A stretch of 64,000 bases of DNA from Pusillimonas sp. TS35 (GCF_009857885.1 NZ_WWER01000004.1:186001-250000), one strand, 5' to 3'. Shown: positions 9,442 to 20,074, counted from the first letter of the stretch. Program-made: numbers and translations. Notes: generated by a model from the letters alone, not told the origin.

Positions 9442-10785
9442 ATGCGCCACGCGAGCCCCAACATCATTTTAATTATTGCAGGCAATCTGGGATGGGGGGA
9501 GCTTGGCTGTTATGGGGGCGGCGTTTTGTGCGGTGCACCCACTCCCAATATCGACCGCCTCGCATCCCAAGGCCTGCGCTTGCTCAATTTCAATGTCGAG
9601 TACGACCGGGCGCCGACACGCGCCGCGTTGATGTCGGGGCGGCATCCTGTGCGTACCGGTTGCGTGCATGTGGTTCCCCAGGGCTTGCCGGTTGGTCTGA
9701 ACAGAAACGAGATAACGCTGGCGCAACTGCTCGCCGGTCGCGGTTATGCAACAGCCCATTTTGGCCATTGGTATCTGGGCGATATTCCAGGCCGGCTGCC
9801 GATCGATCGCGGCTTCGACGAGTGGTACGGCATTGCGGGCCAGGCGGCCGAACAGGCGCATGCCCAAGCGAGCATCATGGCTGCGCCGCATATCCTGCGG
9901 GGCCGCAAGGGCAAGCCTTCACATAGCGTCAAGCCCTACACGCGGCATGCGCATCGCTGGCTCCAGGCATCGGTGGTTGAACGTTCCATCGATTTTATCC
10001 GCCGTGAGCAGGCACGCGGGCAGCCCTTTTTTTTATATGCGTCTCTGGCGCATTTGGGCATTTCCGCACTGCCGCATCCCGATTTCGAAGGCCGCAGCGG
10101 AGTCGGCGACGTTGCCGACTGCCGGATGGAGCTGGATCACCGTGTCGGCCAGATCGTGGACGCGGTCGATTCGCTCGGCATGGCGCAGGATACGGTGATC
10201 GTTTTCTGTAGCGACAGCGGGCCCGAATATCGCTTGCCGCATCGCGGCACAGCCGGGCCATGGTCGGGCTCATACAGAACGGCGCTGGAGGGTGGGCTTC
10301 GTGTGCCTTTCATCGCCCGCTGGCCAGGCCGCATCGCCCCCAGCCAATGCAGCAACGAGATCGTGCATGTCACAGACCTGTTTACGACCTTGGCATCAAT
10401 GGGTGGGGTATTACCGCCGGGCGACCGGCCTATAGACGGGCGTGACCAGACAGCTTTTCTGACGGGGGCGGCGCAGCGTTCGGCCCGCGACGGCTTTCTG
10501 CATTATGCGGGCAACGCCTTGCGAGCGGTGAAATGGCGCGACTGGAAACTGCATTTCAATTGGAAGCCCAAGCCAGAGGCCGACGCGGCCGAACTTGCCT
10601 CACCTTATCTGTTCAACCTGCTGAGCGATCCCAAAGAAGAAAGCGATGTGTTGATGTTCAATACCTGGATCATGAGCCCAATGCTCAGGATGATCAGCGC
10701 ATTCGGGGATACGGTCAGGCAGCATCCGCATACAGTGCCAGGCGCGCCGGATGTGGACAGCATTGCAGCGCTGCTGCAGCGGTGA
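9442..10785 (+). CDS. Sulfatase-fold protein lacking the catalytic residues (putative pseudoenzyme)
   Basis: A 447-residue alkaline-phosphatase-superfamily protein that is clearly sulfatase-like: PNIILII...GWGELGCYGG at the N-terminus, TPNIDRLASQGLRL, RAALMSGRHPVRTG, RGFDEWYG, LEGGLRVPFIARWPG. The residues that define an active sulfatase are all altered. The formylglycine precursor Cys/Ser of (C/S)xPxR is Arg56 (RAPTR). The first metal-binding Asp position is Gly14 (IIAGNLG where IIADDLG is usual). The GKWHLG motif reads GHWYLG (His109, Tyr111). The SDNG motif is SDSG (Asn to Ser259). The lysine of GGKGT is Tyr278. The frame is otherwise intact and full length. The start is taken at ATG 9442 because it gives the family N-terminus; the frame is open from 9367. 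No signal peptide is seen. Divergent from a LysR gene. Confidence 0.85.
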   Translation: MRHASPNIILIIAGNLGWGELGCYGGGVLCGAPTPNIDRLASQGLRLLNFNVEYDRAPTRAALMSGRHPVRTGCVHVVPQGLPVGLNRNEITLAQLLAGRGYATAHFGHWYLGDIPGRLPIDRGFDEWYGIAGQAAEQAHAQASIMAAPHILRGRKGKPSHSVKPYTRHAHRWLQASVVERSIDFIRREQARGQPFFLYASLAHLGISALPHPDFEGRSGVGDVADCRMELDHRVGQIVDAVDSLGMAQDTVIVFCSDSGPEYRLPHRGTAGPWSGSYRTALEGGLRVPFIARWPGRIAPSQCSNEIVHVTDLFTTLASMGGVLPPGDRPIDGRDQTAFLTGAAQRSARDGFLHYAGNALRAVKWRDWKLHFNWKPKPEADAAELASPYLFNLLSDPKEESDVLMFNTWIMSPMLRMISAFGDTVRQHPHTVPGAPDVDSIAALLQR

Positions 10786-10857
10786 CCGAAGCCGGCGCCG
10801 CGTCCGCACTTGTACATCCCGGCACTGTTGCTGACGTGGCAGGTTTTCAGCGCATAG

Positions 10858-12021
10858 TCAGCGTGCCGCGCGCCGGTCTACCGCATTCTTGAGCAGCGCG
10901 GCGCTGCGAAAAATGCCATGTGCAAACTTGCCATAAGGCATGGTCAAGAACAGTGCCATCACACAGCCCAAGTGCACGGCCAGCAGCAACCCCATGGCAG
11001 ATGTGTCTCGCCACGCCAGCAGTGCCAGGCCGGTCAGGCTGATCATAAAGAGCAAGGCGATGAAGCCCAGATCCATAGGCCGCTGCTTGACGTCGCCATG
11101 CAGCGGATGGCGGCCCAGATGGAGCCAGAACAGCCCGGCCGGCCCGATCAGCAGGCCGATGCCACCCCACAGTCCCAGTTGTACCGGCAGGCTTAACAGC
11201 GGGTAGGGCGCTTCGTCGTTCAGCACGTAGTGGTAGAGCGTTGCCACCGACGTGGCAGCGAAGCACAGCATGAAGCCGTAGAAGGTGAGGTGATGGAATA
11301 TCCGGCGGCGCTGGGTGTAGCGGTCGTCTTCGTCGTTGCAGCCATCGCCGTGCCCGCCGTCCAGGTATTTGAGTGTCAGCGCGTTGCGCGTCGCTTCGAC
11401 CGCCGCGCTGCGCGGGATCGCGGGGCCCGCGGGTGAAATATCCCGCCAAAAGCGCCGCACGCCCATGCCCAGGGCAAACACTGCAAACAGAAAGACTGCG
11501 CCAAACAGCGCCGCCAGCAGATTGTGCGGAAAAATGGCATAGAAGTTTCCTGCCAGCGGTTCGTGCAAGAGTGAGCCGGTCAATGCAACGGCCAGCGCCA
11601 GAAACAGCGCCAGGCCGGCAGCCAGCGCCAGCGCTACCGTCAGGCCTGCGCGCCGGTACAGCCCGCCGAGCGCGCGCGGCCAGGCGTATTCGGTGTAGGT
11701 TTGCGCGCGTGCGCGCGCCAGTGCCTGCGGTACGTTCAGCATGAACTCATGGGGCGGTGCATACTGGCAGGCATGCAGGCAGGCGCCACAGTTGTGGCAG
11801 GCATTGGCAAGGTGATGGATATCGGCCTTGCCGAACTTCAGCAGCCGGGTCATGGCCGGAAACACCGCACAGAAGCCTTCGCAATATCGGCAGGCGTTGC
11901 AAATCGTCATGACGCGGTCAACCTCGGCTTCCTCGGGGGTGAGTGCGGCCGCCTCGTGCGGCATGAAACGGATGGCCTGTTCGGTAAGGGTTTCAAGCTG
12001 CTGCATGATGCTGTCCTGCAT
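10858..12021 (-). CDS. tcuB: Tricarballylate utilization protein TcuB (Fe-S membrane protein)
   Basis: A 387-residue protein that returns the TcuA flavin to the oxidised form by passing electrons to the quinone pool. Two ferredoxin-type 4Fe-4S motifs lie near the N-terminus: Cys41/44/47/51 ([11 protein letters not shown]) and Cys75/78/81/85 ([11 protein letters not shown]). About six hydrophobic helices follow from residue 130 onward. The family is TcuB/CitB. Starts at 12021 (MQDSIMQQ) or 12006 (MQQLETL) both overlap the end of tcuA, which indicates translational coupling. The gene ends 72 bp from the convergent sulfatase-like gene. No tcuC transporter gene follows, so tricarballylate or a related acid must enter by another system. 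Confidence 0.92.
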   Translation of the reverse strand: MQDSIMQQLETLTEQAIRFMPHEAAALTPEEAEVDRVMTICNACRYCEGFCAVFPAMTRLLKFGKADIHHLANACHNCGACLHACQYAPPHEFMLNVPQALARARAQTYTEYAWPRALGGLYRRAGLTVALALAAGLALFLALAVALTGSLLHEPLAGNFYAIFPHNLLAALFGAVFLFAVFALGMGVRRFWRDISPAGPAIPRSAAVEATRNALTLKYLDGGHGDGCNDEDDRYTQRRRIFHHLTFYGFMLCFAATSVATLYHYVLNDEAPYPLLSLPVQLGLWGGIGLLIGPAGLFWLHLGRHPLHGDVKQRPMDLGFIALLFMISLTGLALLAWRDTSAMGLLLAVHLGCVMALFLTMPYGKFAHGIFRSAALLKNAVDRRAAR

Positions 12022-13417
12022 GTGAAGTCGTGTGTTGCTGGCGGGCGGCCTGCGCGGCCTGGGTGCCCGCGATACGGCCGAAGGCGGTGCCGATGCTCAT
12101 GCCCACCCCTGCTGTGTAGCCTTTGCCGAGCACATTGCCGGCCATGATTTCACCGGCAGCAAACAGATTGCCGCTGGGCTGTCCGCCGAAGTGCACAGCG
12201 GCCTGGTCGTTCACTTTCACACCCAGGTAGGTAAAGGTGATGCCGGGGCGCAGTGCAAAGGCATAGTAGGGGGGCGTATCCAGGGGGCGGGCCCAATGCG
12301 TCTTGGCGGGGGTCAGGCCTTCGGTGCGGCAGTCGTCCAGCGCCTGGTGATTGAAGGTGCCCACGCGGCAGGCGGTATTGAAGTCGTTGACGGTCTTCAT
12401 GAAGGTGGCGACGTCCAGCCCCAGTTTTCCGGCCAGATCTTCCAGCGTATCAGCTTGTTCACCCGGAAAGACCGGCGGCATGAACAGCCCCCACGGCTTG
12501 GCGTCGATAATGGAGTAGCCGATCTGGTTCTTCTGTTGCGCCACGAGGCGGCCCCAGATTGCGTAGCGCTTGGGCCAGAAGTCTTCGCCTTCGTCGTAGA
12601 AGCGCTGCGCGTCGCTGTTGACAACCACGCCCAGCGAGAGGCAGTCCACACGCGTGCAGATGCCGCCGTCGTACAGGGGGGCGCGTGCGTCGATGGCCAC
12701 GCAGTGCGACTGAGTGGGATCGCCGATGGCGTCTGCGCCCGCATCGATCAGGTACTTGAGCAGCACACCCATATTGAAGCGTGTGCCGCGGATGCGGAAG
12801 TTGTCCGCCGGCCATTCTCCGTTTTCGTTCTGGCCCCAGGCCTCGCGCAGCCACTCGCGATTGGATTCGAAGCCGCCGCTGGCCACCACACAGGCGCGCG
12901 CAGGGATGCGTTCGTCGCCGATGCGGGCCGCCACGAAATGGCCGTCGTCCAGTTCAAGTGCATCGACTGTTGCGTTGTAGCGGATCTGCACGCCCAGTTT
13001 CTCTGCGCTGCGGTAATAGGCGTTGACCAAGGCCTTGCCGCCGCCCATGAAGAAGGCATTGGTGCGGGCAACGTGCAGCGTCCCCGACAAGGAAGGCTGG
13101 AAGCGCACGCCATGCTTGCGCATCCAGTCTCGACAGGATGAGGATGCACGGATCACCAGCCGGGCCAGGTGTTCGTCGGTTTGGCCACCAGTGACCTTGA
13201 GCAAATCTTGCCAGAACTCTTCTTCAGGATAGGCATCGACCAGCACATCCTGCGGCGCATCGTGCATGCAGCGCAGGTTGCGGGTGTGCTGCGAGTTCCC
13301 GCCCCGCCATTCCTTGGGCGCGGATTCCAGCAGCATGACGCTGGCCCCCGCTTCGCGCGCCATCAGGGCCGCGCACAGGGCGGCATTGCCGCCGCCTATG
13401 ACGAGTACGTCAATCAT
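11993..13417 (-). CDS. tcuA: FAD-dependent tricarballylate dehydrogenase TcuA
   Basis: A 474-residue flavoprotein of the fumarate reductase/succinate dehydrogenase type that oxidises tricarballylate to cis-aconitate. The dinucleotide-binding motif [14 protein letters not shown] is at residues 4-17, [11 protein letters not shown] follows, and the C-terminal FAD segment [12 protein letters not shown]...[13 protein letters not shown] is present. The start has an AGAGAA Shine-Dalgarno-like run just upstream. It is followed, with overlap, by tcuB and preceded by a LysR gene on the same strand, the tcuRAB set known from Salmonella. A His/Ala/Gln-rich tail (about 455-474) is additional and probably unstructured. 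Confidence 0.93.
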   Translation of the reverse strand: MIDVLVIGGGNAALCAALMAREAGASVMLLESAPKEWRGGNSQHTRNLRCMHDAPQDVLVDAYPEEEFWQDLLKVTGGQTDEHLARLVIRASSSCRDWMRKHGVRFQPSLSGTLHVARTNAFFMGGGKALVNAYYRSAEKLGVQIRYNATVDALELDDGHFVAARIGDERIPARACVVASGGFESNREWLREAWGQNENGEWPADNFRIRGTRFNMGVLLKYLIDAGADAIGDPTQSHCVAIDARAPLYDGGICTRVDCLSLGVVVNSDAQRFYDEGEDFWPKRYAIWGRLVAQQKNQIGYSIIDAKPWGLFMPPVFPGEQADTLEDLAGKLGLDVATFMKTVNDFNTACRVGTFNHQALDDCRTEGLTPAKTHWARPLDTPPYYAFALRPGITFTYLGVKVNDQAAVHFGGQPSGNLFAAGEIMAGNVLGKGYTAGVGMSIGTAFGRIAGTQAAQAARQQHTTSHAGQHHAAA

Positions 13418-13445
13418 GGTTTCTCTTCATGTGCAAACTTAAAGC

Positions 13446-13488
13446 GCGGTGCGCACGGCACGGTTTGCCGCCATGCCGTGCGCACCGC
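13446..13488. other. Perfect 15-bp inverted repeat in the tcuR-tcuA gap
   Basis: The arms GCGGTGCGCACGGCA and TGCCGTGCGCACCGC are separated by 13 nt. The repeat sits 29-71 bp upstream of the tcuA start and 66 bp past the tcuR stop, with both genes on the minus strand. The RNA hairpin would be very stable. Read on the minus strand it is followed by a weak T-rich stretch (ctttaagttt), so it could be an inefficient terminator, an mRNA-stabilising hairpin or an operator. Confidence 0.85.
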
Positions 13489-13553
13489 ATCGGGTTAGCC
13501 GCAGAATAGAGAAGTTGAGCGGGCCGCGCCAGCCCTGGGCCGCCAATAGGGCT

Positions 13554-14480
13554 TCAGGGTTCGTGAAGAGTGGCGCCCTGCCAGTTGCCCAGGCGAACCT
13601 GCGCCAGCGCGACGTCGCGCATGACGACGCGCGTGGCGAGTGCGGCGGGGGAAAGTTCTTCGTCCGACAGGCTGGCCAGCAGATTGCGGCGTATCAGGCC
13701 TTCGTCGATCAGTTCAGCCATTTGGAAGGCGTGGGCGCGTGGCCGCGCCATGGCGGCGCCGGGTTGTATGGTGGCCACGATGCCCGCACGCACTGCATCC
13801 ATCAGCATGGCCAGCGAGTCGATTTCGAGGGCGATGTCCAGTTCGAGGCCCTGCTGGCGGCAGGCGGTGACCAGCGACGCGCGCAGACCATGCAGATTGG
13901 TTGGCATCGCCAGAGGCAGGTGTGCAATATCCGCAAGCGCTGCGTGGTCTTGCTCTGGAAAGCCAGGGAAGTTTTGAGCGGCAATGATGAATAGCCGCTC
14001 GTCCAGCAGTGGCTGTGTGGACCAACGGCGCCCGGTTTCCGCGTTGAACAAAATGGCTAGATCCAGTTGGCGGGCGTTCAGCATGGCTGCCAAATGGCCC
14101 GACAGTGCTTCCACCGCATGAAACCGCACCTCGGGGTAGCGTTCGCGCATGGCTTGTATCAGCGGCAGGCCCATGACGGATGCGGTGGTAGGAGCCAGGC
14201 CGATGCTGACATGGCCCGACAGCCGCGCCTGCTGTGCGGCGCGCGCGGCCTCGTCCACATGCCTGAGTGCCAACTGAGCCTGCCGGAAGAAGGCAATGCC
14301 CGCATCAGTGGGGATGACGCCGGTGGAGGTGCGCTGCAGCAGGCGGGTGGATAGTTCGGATTCCAACCGGCTGATCTGCTGGCTCAGTGCCGAGGTGACC
14401 ACGCCCAGATCCTGCGCCGCCTTGCCCATGCTGCCCAGTTCGACGACGCGGATGAAGTAGCGAAGTTGGCGGATTTCCAT
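13554..14480 (-). CDS. LysR-family regulator, probably of tricarballylate use (TcuR-like)
   Basis: A 308-residue LTTR that starts MEIRQLRYFIRVVELGSMGKAAQDLGVVTSALSQQISRLE, the standard helix-turn-helix region, followed by an effector-binding domain. Its position directly upstream of tcuA and tcuB in the same direction matches tcuR of Salmonella. The sequence around LIQAMRERYPEVRFHAVEALSGHL is of the Nac/CynR-like LTTR group to which TcuR belongs. The functional link comes from gene order and is not proven by sequence. The next gene upstream, an oxygenase, ends 64 nt away on the same strand. Confidence 0.85.
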   Translation of the reverse strand: MEIRQLRYFIRVVELGSMGKAAQDLGVVTSALSQQISRLESELSTRLLQRTSTGVIPTDAGIAFFRQAQLALRHVDEAARAAQQARLSGHVSIGLAPTTASVMGLPLIQAMRERYPEVRFHAVEALSGHLAAMLNARQLDLAILFNAETGRRWSTQPLLDERLFIIAAQNFPGFPEQDHAALADIAHLPLAMPTNLHGLRASLVTACRQQGLELDIALEIDSLAMLMDAVRAGIVATIQPGAAMARPRAHAFQMAELIDEGLIRRNLLASLSDEELSPAALATRVVMRDVALAQVRLGNWQGATLHEP

Positions 14481-14544
14481 GGCTGCGATACGTTATTGTG
14501 TAATGAAGGGCGTTATGCAGGGCTTGCGCAAGGCCTTTGCGGCA

Positions 14545-15747
14545 TCAGCGTGTGGGGCTGGTTGCATTGCGAAAATGCAGCCAGCCGTCCTCCAGCCACT
14601 CATCCAGCATTTCGCGCTCAGCCACCGAGAGGCGGCGCGCCAGCGGGCTGGCGCATTCAAGCGTGCGCTGGTCCGCGAGGCGGCGCAGGGCGGCACTGGC
14701 GGCGACAGGCGCCACTTCACCATTGATGAAAAGCTGCTTGTCACGGTACATCATGCGTGTGCAGCGGTCCAGCGCCAGCGCGCCGTCCGCAGGCAGGCCG
14801 TCGGCCAGCGACATACTGCTGTCGCCGGGTTCGAACAGGGCATTGGGCGAGGGGTCGGTCAGCCAGACGCCCAGGAAGCGTGTCGCCAGGCGCTCGTCGA
14901 ATCGAATCTTACTGGCGGCGTCCAGGGCTGCGCCAATCAGCCTGGCAGGCAGTTCGGCCGGCTGAGCGGTGGCCGGCTCACCTGCGTCTTTGTAGGCGGC
15001 TGAAAGCACCGGGCCGGGCAGCGCGGGGCTGGCGTACAGGCCGCCCGATTCGCCCAGGCTGGCCATAATGCGGTCGTTGGCCGCTTCCAGCATGCCACAG
15101 GCCAGCGCTGCCTGCGTGGCGGCGCGAAACCCGATCGAAATCGTCATGCACTCGTCCAGCGCCACACCGTCGTGGGCAACGTGCGGGGGCAGGTAAAGCA
15201 TGTCGCCCGGCTCCAGCACGTACTCTTCTTCCGCCTCGAAGTGGCGCAGAATCTTGAGCGGAAGGCCAGGCTCCAGCGTCAGGTCGCGTTGACGGCTGAT
15301 GCGCCAGCGGCGCCGGCCGTGCGCCTGCAGCAGGAAAACGTCATAGCTGTCGAAGTGCGGCCCCACACCGCCGCCAGGGCCGGCGATACTGACCATGGCG
15401 TCGTCCAGTCGCGCGTCCGAGATGAACCTGAATTGGTGCATCAGTTCGGCCGTGGCGTCATCGTGCAGGTCCACGCTTTGCGCCAGAGCGGTCCAGTCGG
15501 GCTTGCCCGCGGCGGGCAGGCGTGCGAGGGGGCCGTGCTTCATGTTCCAGCCTTTTTGATCCCGCCAGATCAGGCGCGACTCGACCTCTTCGCGTCGAAC
15601 CAATTGGCGGATATCGGCCATGGAGAGCGAGGGCTTGAAACCCGGAATCGCCTGGCGGATCAGCAACGGCTGGCGCTGCCAGTAGCGGCGCATGAATGCC
15701 TCGGGTGCAAGCCCGCCAAGCAGATCCAGGGGCTGGTTGGTGTTCAT
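14545..15747 (-). CDS. JmjC/cupin 2-oxoglutarate oxygenase, ribosomal protein L16 hydroxylase-like (RoxA/YcfD)
   Basis: A 400-residue Fe(II)/2-oxoglutarate-dependent oxygenase. The iron ligands are HFD (His131, Asp133) and, distally, His192 in LYLPPHVAHDG, equivalent to the H-x-D...H triad of E. coli YcfD, which hydroxylates an arginine of ribosomal protein L16. The N-terminal cupin barrel (about 1-210) and a C-terminal winged-helix dimerisation region give the normal length of YcfD-type proteins. The start ATG 15747 gives the expected N-terminus, with LGGLAPEAFMRRYWQRQPLLIRQA. It is 89 nt downstream of mutS on the same strand. Confidence 0.88.
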   Translation of the reverse strand: MNTNQPLDLLGGLAPEAFMRRYWQRQPLLIRQAIPGFKPSLSMADIRQLVRREEVESRLIWRDQKGWNMKHGPLARLPAAGKPDWTALAQSVDLHDDATAELMHQFRFISDARLDDAMVSIAGPGGGVGPHFDSYDVFLLQAHGRRRWRISRQRDLTLEPGLPLKILRHFEAEEEYVLEPGDMLYLPPHVAHDGVALDECMTISIGFRAATQAALACGMLEAANDRIMASLGESGGLYASPALPGPVLSAAYKDAGEPATAQPAELPARLIGAALDAASKIRFDERLATRFLGVWLTDPSPNALFEPGDSSMSLADGLPADGALALDRCTRMMYRDKQLFINGEVAPVAASAALRRLADQRTLECASPLARRLSVAEREMLDEWLEDGWLHFRNATSPTR

Positions 15748-15836
15748 GGTGGTGCTCCGGAACCCCGGCGCGTCAGCCGGGGATGAATAGGTTGGAGAAA
15801 GTATGGGCTAGCGCAAAGGCTATACCGTGCGTGCGC

Positions 15837-18467
15837 TCACTGAACGTGTTCGTTGCGTAGCCGATAAAGCACGTCCAGCGCCTCGCGAGGCGTGAGCTGG
15901 TCGGGGTCGATCGCAGCCAGTGCGGCTCGTAATGCGTCGTCCGCCTGTGGGATGTCTGCTGGCGTATCGCTGGCGTCGGGCGCCGCTGCGGCAGCGAACA
16001 GATCCAACTGCGGCGTGGGCGCGCCGCCGGCCTCCAGCCGGGCGAGTTCGCGCGCGGCGTGTCGGATCACGGCCTGCGGGATGCCGGCGCGCTGCGCGAC
16101 CTGGATACCATAGCTGCGGCTGGCGGGGCCGGATCGCACCTCGTGCAGGAAAATAATGCCCGTGGGCGATTCGGCGGCGGCCAGGTGTACATTGGCGGCC
16201 CCGGGTGACTCGGATGGCAGGCGTGTAATCTCGAAGTAGTGCGTGGCGAACAGCGTCAGCGCCTGGTTGTGCGTGAGCAGGCGATGCGCGATGGCCCACG
16301 CCAGTGCCAGCCCGTCGTAGGTGGATGTGCCGCGCCCGATTTCGTCCATCAGCACCAGGCTCTGAGGCGTGCTGGCCGATAGAATCGCGGCGGCCTCGGT
16401 CATTTCCATCATGAAGGTGGAACGACCGCCCGCAAGGTCATCGGCCGCGCCGATGCGCGTGAAAATGCGGTCGATCTGGCCGATGCGTGCCGTGCGCGCC
16501 GGCACGAAACTGCCTATCCGCGCCAGCAGGGCGATCAGGGCGACTTGACGCATGTACGTCGATTTACCACCCATGTTGGGCCCTGTGATCAGCAGCATGC
16601 GCCGCTGTGGGCCAAGCTCGCAGTCGTTTGGGGTGAACTGCTCAATGGTGTGTTCCACCACGGGATGTCGGCCCGCCTCGATGATGATGTCGCCGCCCTC
16701 GGATAGCGCCGGTGCGACCCAGTCATTTTGCTGAGCGTGTTCGGCCAGCGAGGCCAGTGCATCGATGGCGGCCAGCGCCGCCGCGCAGTCTGACAGCGCA
16801 TGCGCCTCGCCGGCAAGCTGCGCCAGCACTTGGTCGAACAGCCACTTCTCGCGGCTCAGGCTTCGGTCTTTGGCGGACAAGACCTTGTCTTCCCAGGCTT
16901 TCAGTTCTGGCGTGATGTAGCGTTCGGCATTCTTGAGCGTCTGGCGGCGTCGATATTCGGCAGGCACTTTGTCGGCCTGCGCGCGCGATACCTCGATATA
17001 GAAGCCGTGCACGCGGTTGTATTCCACCTTCAGCGTGGTAATGCCGGTGCGCTCACGCTCGCGGGCTTCGAGCTCCATCAGGAAGGCGCCGCTGTCGCTC
17101 GCCAGCCGGCGAAGCTCGTCCAGCTCTTGGTCGAAGCCTGCGGCAATCACGCCGCCTTCGCGCACCAGCAGCGCGGGCTCAGGGTCGATCGCGCGGTGCA
17201 GCAGATCGGCCAGCGCCGGGTTGAGTGCGACGCGCTGCGCATAGGCAAGGATGCCGGGCTCGAAGCCAAAGGATTCGGTTAGCCGCGCGGCCAGTTCGGG
17301 CAGCAGGCCCAGCGCTTCACGCAGGCTGGCCAGCTCGCGCGGGCGCACCGAGCCTAGCGAGATGCGCGTGGCAATGCGTTCGATATCGGGGTAGCGGTCC
17401 AGCAGCCGGCGCAGGGCGTCCAGCGGAGGCGCAGCGTCAAGGCTGTCGCTGCCCGGGGCGGAGAGCAGGGCGGCAATGGCCCGCTGGCGCTGCAGCGCGG
17501 GCGTATTGTCGCGCAAGGGGTGATGGAGCCAGCGCCGCAGCAGGCGGCTGCCCATCGGCGTCTGGCAATGATCGAGCGTTGAGAATAGCGTGGGCGATGC
17601 CTCCCCCGATATGGTTTCCGTCAGCTCAAGGTTCTTGCGGGTGACTGGATCAAGCACCACATATTCGCCCGGCTGGTCGACGCGTATCGTTTGTACATGC
17701 GCCAGCGATTGGGACTGCGTGCGCACCACATAGCGCAGCAGCGCCCCGGCCGCGCAAGCGGCCACCGGCAGGCCGTCCAGCCCGAAACTGGCCAGTGAGT
17801 CGAGTTGGAAATGCTCGCGCAGCACATGCAGGGCGCCATCAGCCTCGAAATGCCAGTCGGGGATGGCGCTCACCGCCATGCCGTCGTGCGCGGCAATGCG
17901 GCGGGATTCGGCGCACACCAGCTCAGCCGGGTCGATGCGGTGCAGCTCGGTGTCCAGCATCTCGGGTAAGCACTCGCTGACGCGGAAGTCGCCGTTCGCC
18001 AGGTTCATCCATGCCAGCCCCGCGCGTTCCGCCCGATTAGCGCGTGCCGTCCACAGCGCCGCAATGATGCGATCAGCCTTGGCAGGGAGCAGCGCGTCGT
18101 CAGTGAGTGTGCCCGGCGTCACGATGCGCACGATTTTGCGCTCTACCGGCCCCTTGGCTGCGGCCGGATCGCCAATCTGCTCGCAGATAGCCACCGATTC
18201 GCCCATGGCAACCAGCCGGGCCAGATAGCCTTCCATGGAATGAAACGGCACCCCCGCCATGGGTATTGGCGCGCCATTGGACGTGCCCCGCTTGGTCAGC
18301 GTGAGATTGAGCAAACGCGCCCCGCGCTCGGCATCCTCATAGAACATCTCATAGAAGTCGCCCATGCGGTAAAACAGCAGATGCGAACCCGCCTCGGCCT
18401 TCAGGGCAAGGTATTGCCGCATCATGGGGGTGTGCGAAGAAATGTCTATGCTGTTCATATAAATCAT
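15837..18467 (-). CDS. mutS: DNA mismatch repair protein MutS
   Basis: An 876-residue mismatch-recognition ATPase. The mismatch-reading Phe-x-Glu (Phe38, Glu40) is in the N-terminal domain, followed by the connector, lever and clamp domains. The ABC-type ATPase has Walker [10 protein letters not shown] at about 627-635, [12 protein letters not shown] and the ATHYFEIT histidine switch. A helical C-terminal dimerisation tail ends LRNEHVQ. The start may be ATG 18467 or ATG 18458 ([17 protein letters not shown]), the latter closer to other MutS N-termini. A short inverted repeat overlaps the first of these starts. Confidence 0.97.
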   Translation of the reverse strand: MIYMNSIDISSHTPMMRQYLALKAEAGSHLLFYRMGDFYEMFYEDAERGARLLNLTLTKRGTSNGAPIPMAGVPFHSMEGYLARLVAMGESVAICEQIGDPAAAKGPVERKIVRIVTPGTLTDDALLPAKADRIIAALWTARANRAERAGLAWMNLANGDFRVSECLPEMLDTELHRIDPAELVCAESRRIAAHDGMAVSAIPDWHFEADGALHVLREHFQLDSLASFGLDGLPVAACAAGALLRYVVRTQSQSLAHVQTIRVDQPGEYVVLDPVTRKNLELTETISGEASPTLFSTLDHCQTPMGSRLLRRWLHHPLRDNTPALQRQRAIAALLSAPGSDSLDAAPPLDALRRLLDRYPDIERIATRISLGSVRPRELASLREALGLLPELAARLTESFGFEPGILAYAQRVALNPALADLLHRAIDPEPALLVREGGVIAAGFDQELDELRRLASDSGAFLMELEARERERTGITTLKVEYNRVHGFYIEVSRAQADKVPAEYRRRQTLKNAERYITPELKAWEDKVLSAKDRSLSREKWLFDQVLAQLAGEAHALSDCAAALAAIDALASLAEHAQQNDWVAPALSEGGDIIIEAGRHPVVEHTIEQFTPNDCELGPQRRMLLITGPNMGGKSTYMRQVALIALLARIGSFVPARTARIGQIDRIFTRIGAADDLAGGRSTFMMEMTEAAAILSASTPQSLVLMDEIGRGTSTYDGLALAWAIAHRLLTHNQALTLFATHYFEITRLPSESPGAANVHLAAAESPTGIIFLHEVRSGPASRSYGIQVAQRAGIPQAVIRHAARELARLEAGGAPTPQLDLFAAAAAPDASDTPADIPQADDALRAALAAIDPDQLTPREALDVLYRLRNEHVQ

Positions 18468-18482
18468 GCTCGCACGAGCATG
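18465..18482. repeat. Short inverted repeat at the mutS start
   Basis: CATGCTCG - CA - CGAGCATG, a perfect 8-bp-arm dyad that overlaps the upstream in-frame ATG of mutS. If translation starts at 18458 it would lie in the leader and could fold as a hairpin or bind a repressor. There is no independent evidence of function. Confidence 0.45.
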
Positions 18483-18673
18483 GTGTAATCGTTATGGCCA
18501 ATCTGATTGGCGATGAAAACCAGGTTGCCGCGAGCCGCCAGACTCCAGCACGGATAGGTGCGTCGCGCCTAGTTGCCCGGGAAGCAGGCCTTGGCTGCTG
18601 CGTCGGCTGCCATCAAGGTGCGTGTCGCTGTCGATTGTAATTGATCAGCATCCGTTGACTTGGCTGACACCAT

Positions 18674-20074
18674 TCATTCATCCGGAAACTCAAGACGGAA
18701 TTGAATCCGCCCGTCACCGCAAGCTTCAACCTGTGCACTGCCGCCATGGATGTCCATGATGGCGGCAACAATGGCCAGGCCCAGGCCATTGGATTCGGTA
18801 GGGAGGCTGCGTGAGGCGTCCCCGCGATAGAAGCGTCTGAACATGCGTTTGGCTTCCTCCTGCGTCACGGGGGGACAGTGGTTTTCGACAGTGACCGTGA
18901 GTCCCGTCGGGCCGGTGTGTGCCGCCAGATGTATTGGGGTGCCCGCGTCTCCGTAGCGGATCGCGTTGATGACCAGGTTGTTGACAGCACGCCGGTACAT
19001 GACGGTGTTTGCGCAACCGGTACCCGTTGCCTCAACCGTGAAGGACATGCCGCGCTCGTCGGCCAGGTCTTCAAAGTACTCTGCAATTTTTTCCATTTCT
19101 TGTGAAAGCGCGATGGGCTGGCGTGTCACCGTGATTGCATTATGGTCGGCACGCGACAGGAAAAGGATGTTTTCCACAATGTGTGTGATGCGTGTCAATT
19201 CTTCAAGATTGGAGGCGAGCACCGCTTCGTAGTCAGTTGTGCTCCGTGGCTGCGCCAGCGCCACCTGGGTTTGCCCCATCAGGATATTAACGGGGGTGCG
19301 TATCTCGTGGGCGAGGTCGGACGAGAATTGGGACAGGTGTTCATAGCTTGATTGAATGCGGTCCAGCATGGCGTTGCATGTGCGGGCGAGCTGGCGGAGT
19401 TCAGAGGGCATGCCTTCTTCTGGCAAGCGCACGGCAAGGTTGGCTGATGACACCTGTCGGGCGCGTTTTCTCATCGCTTCCAGCGGGCCCAGGCCCCGCT
19501 TCAGGAGTAAAAAGCCCAGCACTGAGCTCAAAAGCGCGGCAAGCGCGATCGCGCCCATGACGCGTAGCCGATAGGCTGTGAGTATTTGCGACTCTTGCGT
19601 CATGACATACGCGGCCGTGATTTTGACCGTACCTGCCTCGCCCCCTACCTTGGCCAGGGCTGAAACCCAGCGCACACCGACGCCGTCGGCGCGGGTTCCG
19701 GCACGCAGCGCATCGATACCCACGTCCTGGTCTACCGGGACGGCCGTCAAGGCAGGGACGGCCATGCGCCCCGGATTCACATCGATGAACGGTTTTTCTC
19801 CCACACGCTGGAAGATGCGCACATCCTGCTCGTTACCCAGCATACTTTCGAAAAGGTCGGGGCGCTCTTCCATCTGCCGGATGTTGTAGAGATCCTGGAG
19901 CAGGGTGCGAAAACGCTCCACGCGGCCGACGAGTGTGTAGTCCGCACGGTTCTCGAGTGCCCGTTTTGCCGCGGTGTACAGATAAAGCCCCAGGCTCGAA
20001 ACGACCAGACAGGAGATGATGGCGAAAAGCAGGGCTGTACGCGCCGTGAGTGATGGCGGCAATGGATGCTTCAC
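18674..20074 (-). CDS. Heavy-metal-type sensor histidine kinase (CusS/CopS-like)
   Basis: A 466-residue inner-membrane kinase. TM1 is at about 12-34, a periplasmic sensor region runs from about 35 to 170, and TM2 is at about 172-192. HAMP follows, then the HisKA box [13 protein letters not shown] with His256, the N box [12 protein letters not shown] and the G2 box NGLGLAIV. The overall plan matches the heavy-metal sensor kinase family (CusS, CopS, IrlS). Its ATG overlaps the response-regulator stop by 4 nt (ATGA), so the pair is translated together. The signal is inferred to be a metal ion, most likely copper, because the operon carries a Cus/Cop-type operator; the sensor domain itself does not reveal the ligand. 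Confidence 0.92.
   Translation of the reverse strand: MKHPLPPSLTARTALLFAIISCLVVSSLGLYLYTAAKRALENRADYTLVGRVERFRTLLQDLYNIRQMEERPDLFESMLGNEQDVRIFQRVGEKPFIDVNPGRMAVPALTAVPVDQDVGIDALRAGTRADGVGVRWVSALAKVGGEAGTVKITAAYVMTQESQILTAYRLRVMGAIALAALLSSVLGFLLLKRGLGPLEAMRKRARQVSSANLAVRLPEEGMPSELRQLARTCNAMLDRIQSSYEHLSQFSSDLAHEIRTPVNILMGQTQVALAQPRSTTDYEAVLASNLEELTRITHIVENILFLSRADHNAITVTRQPIALSQEMEKIAEYFEDLADERGMSFTVEATGTGCANTVMYRRAVNNLVINAIRYGDAGTPIHLAAHTGPTGLTVTVENHCPPVTQEEAKRMFRRFYRGDASRSLPTESNGLGLAIVAAIMDIHGGSAQVEACGDGRIQFRLEFPDE

Noticed and set aside
12032-13141. A 369-codon plus-strand frame opposite tcuA
   Set aside because: It is a shadow of tcuA, with His/Ala/Val-rich composition and no motif.
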